This document shows, piece by piece, positions 18,094-27,108 of a stretch of 42,767 nt of DNA (its first letter is position 1; every line of letters begins with the position of its first letter). A model generated the notes under the pieces. It made no database searches. It saw only the letters and a list, made by a program, of their open reading frames with translations, and was not told where the DNA came from. The DNA is from an uncultured Bacteroidota bacterium (GTDB taxonomy: Bacteria; Bacteroidota; Bacteroidia; Chitinophagales; Chitinophagaceae): NCBI GenBank assembly GCA_903904855.1, contig CAIVEH010000133.1, positions 1-42,767 on the forward strand, given 5' to 3'. The position numbers and the translations under genes were made by a program.

Positions 18094-19524
18094 ATGGCAA
18101 ACGAAAATAAGCTCCAGAATATAATCGGGCATTGCAAGGAATATGGCTTTGTATTTCAATCAAGTGAAATATATGATGGATTAAGTGCGGTATATGATTA
18201 TGGCCAATATGGTGCAGAACTAAAGAAAAACATCCGCGATTACTGGTGGAAAAGTATGACCCAGATGCATGAAAACATTGTGGGTATTGATGCTGCAATA
18301 TTTATGCACCCTACAGTATGGAAAGCAAGCGGCCATGTGGATAATTTCAGCGACCCGATGATAGACAACAAGGACAGCCAGAAGCGCTACCGGGTCGATC
18401 ATCTTATAGAAGCATTTGCAGAAACACTGGATAAAGAAAAATCCGAAGCCATGCTGCAAAGTATGGATCAATTGTTGGCAGGAAATGATTTTGTTGGCCT
18501 AAAACAATTGATAGATGATAACAAAATAAAGTGTGGGGTAAGCGGTACCTGCAACTGGACTGATGTGCGCCAGTTCAACCTCATGTTCTCCACTGAAATA
18601 GGCTCTGTGGCAGAAGAGGCCAATGTGATATACCTGAGGCCCGAAACAGCTCAGGGTATATTTGTCAACTTCCTGAATGTACAAAAGACAGGCAGAATGA
18701 AAATACCTTTTGGTATAGCGCAGACAGGTAAGGCATTCAGAAATGAGATTGTAGCCCGTGGTTTTATCTTCCGTATGAGGGAGTTTGAGCAGATGGAAAT
18801 GCAGTTCTTTATCAAACCAGGCACGCAGAAAGAATGGTATGAATACTGGAAAGAAACCCGCATGAAGTGGCACAGAAGCCTGGGGATAGGTGAGGACAAA
18901 TACCGTTTTCACGACCATGTGAAACTTGCTCACTATGCCGATGCCGCATGTGATATCGAGTATGATTTCCCGATGGGATTCAAAGAAGTAGAGGGTATTC
19001 ATAGCCGCACAGATTTCGATCTGAAACAGCACCAGCAATTCAGCGGCAAGAAACTCACCTATTTCGACACTGATATCAACCAGCACTATATACCTTACGT
19101 AATAGAAACCTCCATAGGCCTTGACCGGGCAGTAATGATGATACTGAGCGAAGCTTTTAAGGAAGAGGACCTGAGTACGCCTGAGAAGCAAGACAGCCGC
19201 ACCGTACTTAGTTTTCCACCAATGCTTGCGCCTATAAAGCTGGCAGTATTACCACTGACAAAAAAGGACGGATTACCCGAGATTGCCCGCGAACTGATGA
19301 AAGATTGTATGCCTCATTTCAAATGTTTTTATGAGGAAAAAGACACTATAGGTAAGCGCTACCGCAGGCAGGATGCCATAGGCACGCCCTTCTGCATTAC
19401 TATAGATCATCAGACCAAAGAAGATCAGACAGTTACAATCCGTTACCGTGACAGTATGCTACAGGAACGCATAGCCCTGGCTGAGGTGAAGGGGCTGGTT
19501 ATGGATAAAATAAAGATGTTTTAA
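18094..19524 (+). CDS. glyS: Glycine--tRNA ligase (single-chain, class II)
   Basis: This is the eukaryote/archaea-like alpha2 glycyl-tRNA synthetase, which charges tRNA-Gly in the cytoplasm. I start it at 18094 (MANENKLQNIIGHCKEYGFV) because the family begins with this helix; the ATG at 18067 would add MTFCLFLRL, which is not conserved. The product has 476 residues. Visible family features are the SSEIYDGLSAVYDYGQYG active-site start, YLRPETAQGIFVNF (glycyl-adenylate site region), motif 2 with FRNEIVARGFIFRMREFEQ, the long helical insertion, motif 3 in TSIGLDRAVMMIL, and the C-terminal anticodon-binding domain beginning near LSFPPMLAPIKLAVLPL. It is complete, with a normal length for bacterial members of this type. 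A hairpin terminator follows the stop. Confidence 0.96.
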   Translation: MANENKLQNIIGHCKEYGFVFQSSEIYDGLSAVYDYGQYGAELKKNIRDYWWKSMTQMHENIVGIDAAIFMHPTVWKASGHVDNFSDPMIDNKDSQKRYRVDHLIEAFAETLDKEKSEAMLQSMDQLLAGNDFVGLKQLIDDNKIKCGVSGTCNWTDVRQFNLMFSTEIGSVAEEANVIYLRPETAQGIFVNFLNVQKTGRMKIPFGIAQTGKAFRNEIVARGFIFRMREFEQMEMQFFIKPGTQKEWYEYWKETRMKWHRSLGIGEDKYRFHDHVKLAHYADAACDIEYDFPMGFKEVEGIHSRTDFDLKQHQQFSGKKLTYFDTDINQHYIPYVIETSIGLDRAVMMILSEAFKEEDLSTPEKQDSRTVLSFPPMLAPIKLAVLPLTKKDGLPEIARELMKDCMPHFKCFYEEKDTIGKRYRRQDAIGTPFCITIDHQTKEDQTVTIRYRDSMLQERIALAEVKGLVMDKIKMF

Positions 19525-19543
19525 GCGGGTTCATTTGTGGAAA

Positions 19544-19588
19544 ATTATTGAAGTCAGGCAGAAACAAAATACTGCAGGCTTCAATAAT
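19544..19588. terminator. Bidirectional hairpin between glyS and the 19622 gene
   Basis: A 10-bp stem ATTATTGAAG (19544-19553) / CTTCAATAAT (19579-19588) carries an inner GCAG/CTGC pair across an internal bulge. It sits between two convergent genes, so it probably stops transcription from both sides. No long T tract follows. Confidence 0.55.
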
Positions 19589-19621
19589 ATTATCAGCTAA
19601 AATCGAAAAAATATAAAGTAA

Positions 19622-20554
19622 CTAATTTACAGTCATGCCTTGCAAAATATTGGTTGTAAAGCTGGTAGTCATCAGTGTACCTGTCATACTATATTGATTC
19701 AAAATCCCTGTTACTCCATCCCCGGTAGAAATATAATAATGATTAGTACATGGGTCTATGCAGGTAGAATAAAAGTCAATATTTACGCCACTTTCAGCTG
19801 GTGTGGCGATTATAGATATTGTAGTAACAGAACCAGATACTGGGTCGATTTTGACGAAATCCTGGCCACCTGCCGGATAGTTTTCTCTGATAGCATATAG
19901 CAGGTTATCATTTTTGTTGAATTTCATACCCAAAAAATCCCATACACCTGTAACAGAAGCCACCACAGATGTAGCAGATGATCCCGGAGTATACTTCTCA
20001 ATATAATTATTCACAGTGTCACCTGAAGCAAAATAGATAGTACCTGTATTGTTGTCGACGGTAAGATAACCCCTGAATGGATGAACTGGAGTAGCCAGAA
20101 CAGTAGTTAAGAATGTTGTACCTGAAATTGATATTTGTGCCAAATTACCGCCGGAAATACAATATAAATTATTGGTAACACTGTTATAAACCGGCGAAGA
20201 ATAGCTTGATGCGCCTGATGGTGTAAGTGAAGTAACACTACCACTGGCTGCAACTTTATATAATGTATAGCCATACCTAAAAATGTAATAACAATTGTCG
20301 CTGCTATTATAAGTTCCCTGATTAGTTGCGCCATGACTGAAAAGTGTTCCAAGTGTCGAAATAACTCCGGTGGTAGGGTTTATTGTACCGAAAATGCACG
20401 ATATACCAGTGTCGATTGTAGAACTAGATGGTGCTGAAATACCATATAGTGTGGAGGTGCAGGTAGTTTTTGAGCCAGTACTTTTCTTGCAGGCCGAAGC
20501 TAAGCAAAGTGCAAAAAGGCAAATAATGCATAAGGATTGAGGCATACGATTCAT
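19622..20554 (-). CDS. Beta-propeller-like lipoprotein of unknown function
   Basis: The 310-residue product has a lipoprotein signal (MNRMPQSLCIICLFALCLAS, lipobox cysteine at residue 22 followed by KK). The mature part is Ser/Thr-rich, with repeated short units of the form LYxIS...G.I.xIxxxTG (for example NNLYCISGGNLAQISISG and NLLYAIRENYP). This suggests a small propeller of five or six blades, a prediction from pattern only. No enzymatic motif is visible. It is expected to be anchored to the periplasmic or outer leaflet of an envelope membrane. It converges on glyS and is oriented away from the cytochrome cluster. It has no obvious functional link to either neighbour. Confidence 0.75.
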   Translation of the reverse strand: MNRMPQSLCIICLFALCLASACKKSTGSKTTCTSTLYGISAPSSSTIDTGISCIFGTINPTTGVISTLGTLFSHGATNQGTYNSSDNCYYIFRYGYTLYKVAASGSVTSLTPSGASSYSSPVYNSVTNNLYCISGGNLAQISISGTTFLTTVLATPVHPFRGYLTVDNNTGTIYFASGDTVNNYIEKYTPGSSATSVVASVTGVWDFLGMKFNKNDNLLYAIRENYPAGGQDFVKIDPVSGSVTTISIIATPAESGVNIDFYSTCIDPCTNHYYISTGDGVTGILNQYSMTGTLMTTSFTTNILQGMTVN

Positions 20555-20739
20555 AATATTATAAGTTTAGTTACCAATAAAGACAGTTGCAATGCTGATT
20601 TAGTTGGTAATCCACCTTAAATAAATAGTTATAAAAACCTTAAAGGAAGGCCACACAAGAACGTTTATTCAAAAAATAATTATTGAAACAGTTTCCTGGT
20701 GAATAAATTGTGCAACAAATCTGGGTCAAGTCATAACAA

Positions 20740-21171
20740 TTATCGCAACTTACTCCTTACAGCCTTCACCTCATCAGCAGTAATTGCGGCCCCACTGTTC
20801 CCGAAACTGGTATTCACATAGGTAAGTACCGCTGCTATTTCTTCATCATTGAGTTGTTGAGGAGGCATTACATTGTTATATTTTACACCATTTACCACCA
20901 GTTCACCCTGGTAACCTTTTATAACCTGGGATATGGTTTTTTCTTTGTCGGCCAGGAAATCCGATTTAGCCAATGGGGGAAAGGCTCCGGGTATTCCGGC
21001 TCCGGTTCCCTGGTGGCAGGTAATGCAAGAGCGGTTATAAACAGCTGCGCCTGACACTGTACTTTGGCCCCCTGAAGAAGATGAAGTACTGGTGGAACCA
21101 GAATTGCCGCCACAGGAAGAAACGAAAAGGATAATTAACTCCGAAATTGCAATAAAGTATATTTTTTTCAT
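20740..21171 (-). CDS. Lipid-anchored c-type cytochrome, monohaem class I
   Basis: The 143-residue protein has a signal and lipobox-like cysteine at residue 20 (FVSSCGG) and a flexible Ser/Gly linker. A single haem motif CITCH (C49, C52, H53) is followed by a likely axial Met102 in NNVMPPQQL, then a C-terminal helix EEIAAVLTYVNTSFG. This is the usual class I cytochrome c layout, so it should carry one electron in the periplasm while tethered to a membrane. It is divergent from the sulfite-oxidase-like gene, with 190 bp between starts. The shared location with a second cytochrome suggests a common electron-transfer module, although it could serve another oxidoreductase. Confidence 0.9.
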   Translation of the reverse strand: MKKIYFIAISELIILFVSSCGGNSGSTSTSSSSGGQSTVSGAAVYNRSCITCHQGTGAGIPGAFPPLAKSDFLADKEKTISQVIKGYQGELVVNGVKYNNVMPPQQLNDEEIAAVLTYVNTSFGNSGAAITADEVKAVRSKLR

Positions 21172-21361
21172 ATTGTAGATTTAGTGCCCGAATGTTTGGG
21201 AATGTGAACAAAAGAAGTAAATTTATCGGAAATTAACGGCATCAGGTAATAATAAATACTTCCTGACTATGTAATTACTCTGAAAAACACCCAATTAATA
21301 ATTAGTGTAGATTGAAGACAGAGGGTTTTAAAAACTCAATTAAGAATTTATATATCCATTT

Positions 21362-22546
21362 ATGTCAGATAAAAGAGTTTATAGTATATGCCTCCTCGCA
21401 ATAATATCAGTTATCCTCATTTCATGTGGAGGTAATGTTCAACCCGGGGATGCCTCTAAAGCGCCTGTAATTGTAAAATACCCGGAGAAAAAAGAAATGA
21501 TCTTGCTCACCGACCGGCCACCACAATTGGAAACGCCCCTGAAGATATTCCGGCAGGATTTTACCCCCAATGAATACTTTTTTGTGCGCTGGCATTTGGC
21601 CAATATTCTAACAAAAATTGATATTGATACATTCCGGTTGCGGGTAGGAGGGGCGGTAGATAATCCTATTGCATTGTCAGTAAATGATTTGAAAACAAAA
21701 TTTGCCCCTGACTCGGTAGTGGCATTGGCCATATGCGCTGGCAATTCAAGGTCAACATTCAGCCCGAAAGTTCCAGGCAGCCAGTGGTGCAATGGTGCAA
21801 TGGGCAATGCAGTATGGAAAGGGGTGAAAATAAAAGATATACTGGCGATGGCAGGTGTGAAAAATAATGCCTTTGAAGTTACGTTTCAGGGATTGGACAA
21901 GGGCGCATTACCAGATGTACCAGCATTTATTAAATCTCTGGGTATCGACCGCGCAATGGATGGTGAAGTAATGGTAGCCTACGAAATGAACGGTCAACCC
22001 ATTCCCATGCTGAACGGCTATCCTTTGAAGCTGGTTGTGCCAGGTTGGTATGCTACTTATTGGGTAGGCTCGCTTGCCAATATCAACGTGCTAACGGATA
22101 CATTCAAAGGTTTTTGGATGAAAGCAGCTTATAGAGTACCGGCAACCGGACCGGATGAAAAGCCCGACAGTCTTGCTAAAGCAACTGTGCCTATTACCAG
22201 TATCAATTTGCATTCAATATTTGTAGAGCCGGATACCAGCGAAAAGGTATCTGCCAATAAACCGTGCCTGGTAGAAGGTCTGGCATTTAATGACGGCAGT
22301 GGAATAAAGAAAGTAGAACTGTCGCTGGACGGTGGTAAGACATGGGTAGAAACAAAATTGAACCCGGATCTTGGCAAATATTCATGGCGTCGATGGACGT
22401 ATGACTGGACGCCGAAATCAGGGGGCGATTACCATCTGATGGTAAGGGCCACAGATGACAAAGGCCATACCCAGACCGACAAACAATGGAACCGCAGCGG
22501 ATATGCCAGAGGATTTATTGAGCAACTTGATGTGAAAGTGAATTAA
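21362..22546 (+). CDS. Sulfite-oxidase-like molybdopterin oxidoreductase, lipid-anchored
   Basis: The 394-residue product matches the sulfite oxidase family. R76 and H78 (FFVRWH) and the molybdenum-ligating Cys125 in AICAGNSRS are conserved, as is VPGWYATYW near residue 225. The C-terminal Ig-like dimerisation domain covers about residues 275-390 (ISINLHS..., LSLDGGKTWVE, MVRATDDKGHTQTD). The family oxidises sulfite to sulfate or acts on related substrates; no haem domain is present, so a separate cytochrome is needed. The N-terminus MSDKRVYSICLLAIISVILI leads to a lipobox ISC (Cys22). The usual twin-arginine pair is missing, with only KR. It is likely co-transcribed with the 22662 cytochrome. 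The physiological substrate remains inferred. Confidence 0.87.
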   Translation: MSDKRVYSICLLAIISVILISCGGNVQPGDASKAPVIVKYPEKKEMILLTDRPPQLETPLKIFRQDFTPNEYFFVRWHLANILTKIDIDTFRLRVGGAVDNPIALSVNDLKTKFAPDSVVALAICAGNSRSTFSPKVPGSQWCNGAMGNAVWKGVKIKDILAMAGVKNNAFEVTFQGLDKGALPDVPAFIKSLGIDRAMDGEVMVAYEMNGQPIPMLNGYPLKLVVPGWYATYWVGSLANINVLTDTFKGFWMKAAYRVPATGPDEKPDSLAKATVPITSINLHSIFVEPDTSEKVSANKPCLVEGLAFNDGSGIKKVELSLDGGKTWVETKLNPDLGKYSWRRWTYDWTPKSGGDYHLMVRATDDKGHTQTDKQWNRSGYARGFIEQLDVKVN

Positions 22547-22551
22547 TATTT

Positions 22552-22584
22552 AGTTGGCAGTTTAGAGTTGGCAGTTTACAGTTT
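22552..22584. repeat. Short tandem repeat in the sulfite oxidase - cytochrome gap
   Basis: The unit agttggcagttta occurs at 22552-22564 and 22566-22578, one base apart, followed by a partial third copy (cagttt, 22579-22584). Such short tandem units are common in Bacteroidota intergenic DNA. The function is unknown. Confidence 0.6.
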
Positions 22585-22661
22585 TAGGAGTAAATGAATG
22601 GATCAGATTTTGATTCAAAGGATGGCACGAGCCCTTACCTTAATAAAACAAAAGTTTTTTT

Positions 22662-23033
22662 ATGAACAGGAAAACAACTTTTATATTTTTTACCCTTTGC
22701 CTTTTTATAGCATTGATTTCCGGTTGCACCAGCAAATCGATAGAAGCATTTAAACAGCCCTTGAATACATTCAGCATAACCGGCAGTGTTCATGAAATGA
22801 ACCTGTATCCCGATCCGCCACCTGCCTTTCCAGAGCATGAAGGTAAGGCTGAGTTTATGTCCTACTGCGCTATCTGCCATTCACTCAAATACATTACAAT
22901 GCAGCCCGATTTTCCGGCTAAAACCTGGGATGCAGAAGTTACTAAGATGATCACAAAGTTTCATGCCCCGATTGACTCAGTGAATGCAAAGAAAATTGTG
23001 GAGTACCTGGTGTCAGTGAAGGGAAAGAAATAG
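22662..23033 (+). CDS. Lipid-anchored monohaem cytochrome c, SorB-like
   Basis: The 123-residue protein has a lipoprotein signal with LISGC (Cys22) and one haem motif CAICH (C69, C72, H73). The segment TWDAEVTKMITKFHAPI resembles the axial-Met region of SorB-type cytochromes paired with sulfite dehydrogenase; Met96 is the candidate ligand. The gene starts 115 bp after the molybdoenzyme, in the same direction, so a SorA-SorB-like pair that moves electrons from the molybdenum centre to the respiratory chain is likely. Unlike the soluble SorB of Starkeya, this one would be membrane-tethered. The pairing is inferred from context and motifs. Confidence 0.85.
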   Translation: MNRKTTFIFFTLCLFIALISGCTSKSIEAFKQPLNTFSITGSVHEMNLYPDPPPAFPEHEGKAEFMSYCAICHSLKYITMQPDFPAKTWDAEVTKMITKFHAPIDSVNAKKIVEYLVSVKGKK

Positions 23034-23127
23034 GGGTGCCTTTTCCAAATTCAATGGAAGATTGTCGGCAATTTATTTAAAATTAGTATAACATCTCGTT
23101 GGGCCATGTGCATGGTTATTTTATCAC

Positions 23128-23135
23128 TACCTTTG
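23128..23135 (+). promoter_or_regulatory. Putative -7 box for metH
   Basis: TACCTTTG matches TAnnTTTG, 23 bp upstream of the ATG at 23159. Placed here it leaves a leader of about 17 nt and argues against any start upstream of it. A cobalamin riboswitch is not visible in the 125-bp upstream gap. Confidence 0.4.
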
Positions 23136-23158
23136 CACACATTTTTATAATATTGCCA

Positions 23159-25879
23159 ATGCCCGAAATAAGACCATTTTTAAGATTAAGTGGCCTGGAG
23201 CCGCTTATAGTGAGGCCGGAAACCAATTTTGTGAATGTAGGAGAACGTACCAATGTTACCGGCTCCAAGAAGTTTGCACGCCTCATCAGGGAAAATAAAT
23301 ATGAAGAAGCGCTGAGCGTGGCACGTCAGCAGGTAGAAAGTGGCGCGCAGATCCTGGACATTAATATGGACGATGCCCTGCTGGAAGGTGTGCAGGCAAT
23401 GACCACCTTTGTAAACCTGTTGCAGGCAGAACCTGATATTGCCAGAATACCCATCATGCTCGATTCTTCAAAGTTTCCGATTATTGAGGCAGGGTTGAAA
23501 TGCATTCAGGGCAAGTGCATTGTCAATTCAATCTCCATGAAGGAGGGTGAAGATAAGTTTATTGAGCAGGCTGAGATCTGCCGTAGCTATGGCGCCTCGG
23601 TGATAGTAATGGCATTTGATGAAAATGGTCAGGCCGATACGCTGGACAAAAAAGTAAACATTTCAGAAAGGGCATATAAAATATTGACTGAGCGGGTAGG
23701 ATTTAAACCGCAGGATATCATTTTTGATCCAAATATCTTCGCCATAGCTACAGGTATTGAGGAGCATAATAATTATGGTGTTGATTTCATAGAGGCTACA
23801 AGGATTATTAAACAAAGAATGCCTCTGACCAGGGTAAGTGGTGGCGTGAGCAATGTGTCTTTCTCTTTCAGGGGTAATGATGTGGTGCGCGAGGCAATGC
23901 ATAGTGTGTTCCTGTATCATGCCATTAAGGCTGGTATGGATATGGGTATTTTGAATGCCGGGGCGCTGGTAGTTTATGATGAGATTGAACCAAAACTCAG
24001 GGAGCTTTGCGAAGATGTAATTCTCAACCGCCATCCCGATGCTACTGAGAAGTTGGTAACATTTGCCGATACTGTGCAGGCCAAAGGCAAAGAGGTAAAG
24101 GTAGACGATGCATGGCGCAGCAATGTGGTGGAAGAACGCCTGAAACATGCGCTGGTAAACGGTATTACCGACTATATAGATGCTGATACCGAGGTAGCTA
24201 GGCTGAAATACCCCAAACCACTTGATGTGATAGAAGGCCCGCTGATGGATGGCATGAATGTGGTGGGCGACCTGTTTGGCAGCGGAAAGATGTTTCTGCC
24301 GCAGGTGGTGAAAAGCGCCAGGGTAATGAAAAAAAGTGTGGCGTACCTGTTCCCATTTATTGAAGCCGAAAAAGAAGAACGCCGACTTGCACACATAGCA
24401 GCCGGCACAATAAATGAAGAGAGTGCAGGTGCAGCCAAAATACTGATGGCTACAGTAAAGGGAGATGTTCATGACATTGGTAAAAACATTGTAGGGGTAG
24501 TGCTGGGCTGTAATGGATATGATGTTATAGACCTTGGCGTTATGGTGCCTGCCGATAAAATACTGGATACCGCCATCAAAGAGAATGTTGACATAATAGG
24601 TCTCAGCGGACTCATTACCCCATCGCTGGATGAGATGGTGCATGTGGCTAAAGAGATGAAGCGCAGGGGCATGAAACAGCCGCTGCTGATAGGTGGCGCT
24701 ACTACCAGCCGTATGCATACGGCTGTGAAGATAGCCCAGCAATACGACCATGGTGTGGTGCATGTGCTTGATGCCAGCCGTAGTGTAACAGTGGCAGGCA
24801 ACCTGCTGAATAAAGATGCTAAAGAACAGTTCCTCAGTAATATTAATGCAGAGTATGACAAGCTCAGGGATGACTTTGCCAATAAGAAAACAATAAAGCA
24901 ATACATACCTTTTGAACAGGCCCAGGCAAGCGCAGCTAAAATTGACTGGAAAAACTATACACCACCCATACCTGAATTGCTGGGTACAAAGGTGTTTGAT
25001 GGCTACGACCTTGGTGAGATAAGGCAGTATATGGATTGGGGGCCATTCTTTATAGCGTGGGAAATGAGGGGCAAATTCCCTGAAATACTCCATGACGCTA
25101 CTGTGGGAGCGGAGGCTACCAAACTATACAACGATGCCAATGCAATGCTGGATAAGATTGTAAATGAAAAATGGCTAACAGCAAAGGGGGTAATTGGTAT
25201 GTGGCAAGCCAAGAAGATTGCGCCTGATACAGTAGTGCTACTTGATGAGCATGGCAGAGAACTATGCCATCTCGAATCATTAAGGCAACAGATAAAGAAG
25301 GCAGCCAACCAACCTTGTTTCTCTCTGTCTGATTTTATAAAGCCTTACAGCTTTGGTGGCGAACATGAGTTGAAGGATTATATGGGCGCTTTTGCGGTAA
25401 GCATACACGGCATAGAACCCCATATAAAACGCTTCATGGACGACCACGACGACTACAGCAAAATAATGCTGCAGGCTATGGCCGACAGGCTTGCTGAGGC
25501 ATTTGCCGAAGTGCTGCATAAGCGGGTAAGAACCGAATTCTGGGGCTATGCCAAAGACGAGAACATAGCCACGGAAGACCTGGTAAAAGAAAAATACCAG
25601 GGCATACGACCTGCGCCGGGTTATCCCGCATGTCCCGACCATACTGAGAAATACAAACTGTTTGACCTGCTGCAGGCTACAGAAACAGCAGGGATACAAC
25701 TTACTGAATCGCTGGCTATGTATCCGGGAGCTTCGGTATGCGGCTGGTATTTCAGTCATCCGGAGAGTCACTATTTTGGTATAGGGCATATTGAGCAGGA
25801 CCAGCTGCACGACTATGCACGGCGTAAGGAAATGAGCCTGGAAGAAATGACCAGGTGGTTGTCACCGGTTTTGGATTAA
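23159..25879 (+). CDS. metH: Cobalamin-dependent methionine synthase lacking the homocysteine domain
   Basis: The 906-residue product corresponds to the C-terminal three modules of MetH, which transfers a methyl group from 5-methyltetrahydrofolate via cobalamin. The pterin-binding domain starts near residue 20 ([20 protein letters not shown]). The cap and Rossmann B12 domain contain [15 protein letters not shown] with the axial His438. The activation domain carries [12 protein letters not shown] (R817) for S-adenosylmethionine binding. The N-terminal homocysteine S-methyltransferase domain of about 330 residues, present in the 1227-residue E. coli enzyme, is absent. In many Bacteroidota it is a separate gene, which must lie elsewhere here because the upstream neighbour is a cytochrome. 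I start at the ATG at 23159, since earlier in-frame codons precede the -7 box. Confidence 0.95.
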   Translation: MPEIRPFLRLSGLEPLIVRPETNFVNVGERTNVTGSKKFARLIRENKYEEALSVARQQVESGAQILDINMDDALLEGVQAMTTFVNLLQAEPDIARIPIMLDSSKFPIIEAGLKCIQGKCIVNSISMKEGEDKFIEQAEICRSYGASVIVMAFDENGQADTLDKKVNISERAYKILTERVGFKPQDIIFDPNIFAIATGIEEHNNYGVDFIEATRIIKQRMPLTRVSGGVSNVSFSFRGNDVVREAMHSVFLYHAIKAGMDMGILNAGALVVYDEIEPKLRELCEDVILNRHPDATEKLVTFADTVQAKGKEVKVDDAWRSNVVEERLKHALVNGITDYIDADTEVARLKYPKPLDVIEGPLMDGMNVVGDLFGSGKMFLPQVVKSARVMKKSVAYLFPFIEAEKEERRLAHIAAGTINEESAGAAKILMATVKGDVHDIGKNIVGVVLGCNGYDVIDLGVMVPADKILDTAIKENVDIIGLSGLITPSLDEMVHVAKEMKRRGMKQPLLIGGATTSRMHTAVKIAQQYDHGVVHVLDASRSVTVAGNLLNKDAKEQFLSNINAEYDKLRDDFANKKTIKQYIPFEQAQASAAKIDWKNYTPPIPELLGTKVFDGYDLGEIRQYMDWGPFFIAWEMRGKFPEILHDATVGAEATKLYNDANAMLDKIVNEKWLTAKGVIGMWQAKKIAPDTVVLLDEHGRELCHLESLRQQIKKAANQPCFSLSDFIKPYSFGGEHELKDYMGAFAVSIHGIEPHIKRFMDDHDDYSKIMLQAMADRLAEAFAEVLHKRVRTEFWGYAKDENIATEDLVKEKYQGIRPAPGYPACPDHTEKYKLFDLLQATETAGIQLTESLAMYPGASVCGWYFSHPESHYFGIGHIEQDQLHDYARRKEMSLEEMTRWLSPVLD

Positions 25880-25904
25880 GTATTGCGTATTTTCAAAGAA
25901 ATCA

Positions 25905-26612
25905 ATGAGCGGAATTCAATCAATAAATGGCCAGGTTAAGAGCCAGGCAACTCAGCCCGAACCATTGCGGATAATGGCTACCATAATCTCCTGGATCTGC
26001 CATCCCGTTTTCTTTCCGCTCATTATGACCTTAGTTATCTATAAGCTGGAGCCAGGCGGGTTCATAGGGCTTGCACCAAAACAGCTGGGGTTGTGGTTTA
26101 TCAATATCGGGATGACCGCAGTGTTCTTTCCTCTGTTCAGTATATTCCTGATGAAGCAACTGGGTTTTATAAGTAGCTACCTGATGCCCACAGCCAAAGA
26201 ACGGATTATACCCCTAATGGCTACTATGATATTTTATTTCTGGATCAGTCACGTATTCAATAGTATGGGTGTTGTAACTGTGAATAATCCTACCCCGCCT
26301 CCTCAGGCCCCACTTGTGTATAAAGTATTGTTGCTGGGAAATCTATGGGGTATTGTTGCATTGTTCATGATCAATATTTTTACCAAAATCAGCCTGCATA
26401 CTACTGCTGCCGGTGGTATGTTGGGTATTATAGTTGTGATGATGATATCCGGACCGGCCAACCTGGTGATTGCATTGTTTGTTGCTATTCTTGTTGCCGG
26501 TATTATTGGTACTGCCCGTATGATTCTCGGCGCACACCAGAAGGGCGATGTTTGGCTGGGCTATATCATTGGGTTTCTGGCTCAAATTCTGGCTTGGGTT
26601 TATATGAGATAA
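25905..26612 (+). CDS. PAP2-like integral membrane protein
   Basis: The 235-residue protein has about six hydrophobic segments and belongs, as far as I can see, to the Bacteroidota set of small PAP2-superfamily membrane proteins. It has HPVFFPLIMT after the first helix, KISLHTTAAGGMLG near residue 160 and ARMILGAHQKGDVWLGY near residue 205. The last two resemble the SxxxH and R...H...D catalytic motifs of phosphatidic acid phosphatases, here in a divergent form, so activity is uncertain. The hydrophilic N-terminus suggests the protein starts in the cytoplasm. It begins 25 bp after metH in the same direction and could be co-transcribed with it. No functional link with methionine synthesis is evident. 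Confidence 0.7.
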   Translation: MSGIQSINGQVKSQATQPEPLRIMATIISWICHPVFFPLIMTLVIYKLEPGGFIGLAPKQLGLWFINIGMTAVFFPLFSIFLMKQLGFISSYLMPTAKERIIPLMATMIFYFWISHVFNSMGVVTVNNPTPPPQAPLVYKVLLLGNLWGIVALFMINIFTKISLHTTAAGGMLGIIVVMMISGPANLVIALFVAILVAGIIGTARMILGAHQKGDVWLGYIIGFLAQILAWVYMR

Positions 26613-26654
26613 TGGCTCAATTACTTAATTACCTGCAAAACTTACATGGCACTC

Positions 26655-26683
26655 TTTGAATTACCTGTTTTATCTTAATTTTG
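26655..26683 (+). promoter_or_regulatory. Bacteroidota-type promoter for ridA, near-leaderless
   Basis: TTTG (26655-26658), a 17-bp spacer and TAATTTTG (26676-26683) make a full -33/-7 match. The -7 box ends only 4 bp before the ATG at 26688, so the transcript is predicted to begin at or next to the start codon. Confidence 0.6.
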
Positions 26684-26687
26684 AAAC

Positions 26688-27104
26688 ATGTCGCAGCAAT
26701 TCTCAACCGATAAAGCTCCTAAACCAGTAGGTTTATATCCTCATGCCAGGCGTGCCGGCAACCTGTTATTCCTATCGGGTGTAGGTCCGCGCAAAGCCGG
26801 ATCTGATGAGATACCTGGACTGAAAACCGATAAGCATGGCAACTATCTTGAGTTCGATTTTGCTGAGCAGTGCCGGAGTGTATTCGATAATGTTCGTACC
26901 ATACTGGAGGAAAGCGGCAGCAGCTGGGACAAACTGATTGACGTCACAGTGTTCCTGGTGAATATGAAGCGCGACTTCCAGACCTATAATAAAATCTATG
27001 CCGAGTATTTTAAAGACAATCAGCCATGCCGCACTACCATAGGTATTGAATCATTGCCCACTGCTATTGCTATAGAACTGAAATGTATTGCGACTATCGA
27101 CTGA
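26688..27104 (+). CDS. ridA: RidA family protein (enamine/imine deaminase-like)
   Basis: The 138-residue cytoplasmic protein is a YjgF/YER057c/UK114 (RidA) member. These trimers hydrolyse reactive enamine or imine intermediates such as 2-aminoacrylate. It has the characteristic GNLLFLSGVGPR, the helix EQCRSVFDNVRTILEESG, VTVFLVNMKRDFQTYN, and the C-terminal PCRTTIGIESLP with the conserved Arg that binds the substrate carboxylate, then AIELKCIATID. The subfamily resembles 2-aminomuconate deaminases more than canonical RidA, so the exact substrate is unsure and the gene symbol is given only at family level. It has its own promoter after the PAP2-like gene and ends 4 bp before the convergent DUF4337 gene. 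Confidence 0.9.
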   Translation: MSQQFSTDKAPKPVGLYPHARRAGNLLFLSGVGPRKAGSDEIPGLKTDKHGNYLEFDFAEQCRSVFDNVRTILEESGSSWDKLIDVTVFLVNMKRDFQTYNKIYAEYFKDNQPCRTTIGIESLPTAIAIELKCIATID

Positions 27105-27108
27105 GACA

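Noticed and set aside
18499-19191. 230-codon minus-strand open frame antisense to glyS
   Set aside because: Composition is unnatural and glyS motifs on the plus strand account for the sequence.
23034-23158. Cobalamin riboswitch upstream of metH
   Set aside because: The gap is only 125 bp and shows no B12-box-like sequence.
23663-25093. 476-codon minus-strand open frame antisense to metH
   Set aside because: It is long but rich in His, Tyr and Cys with no domain pattern, which is typical of antisense shadow frames; metH on the other strand is certain.
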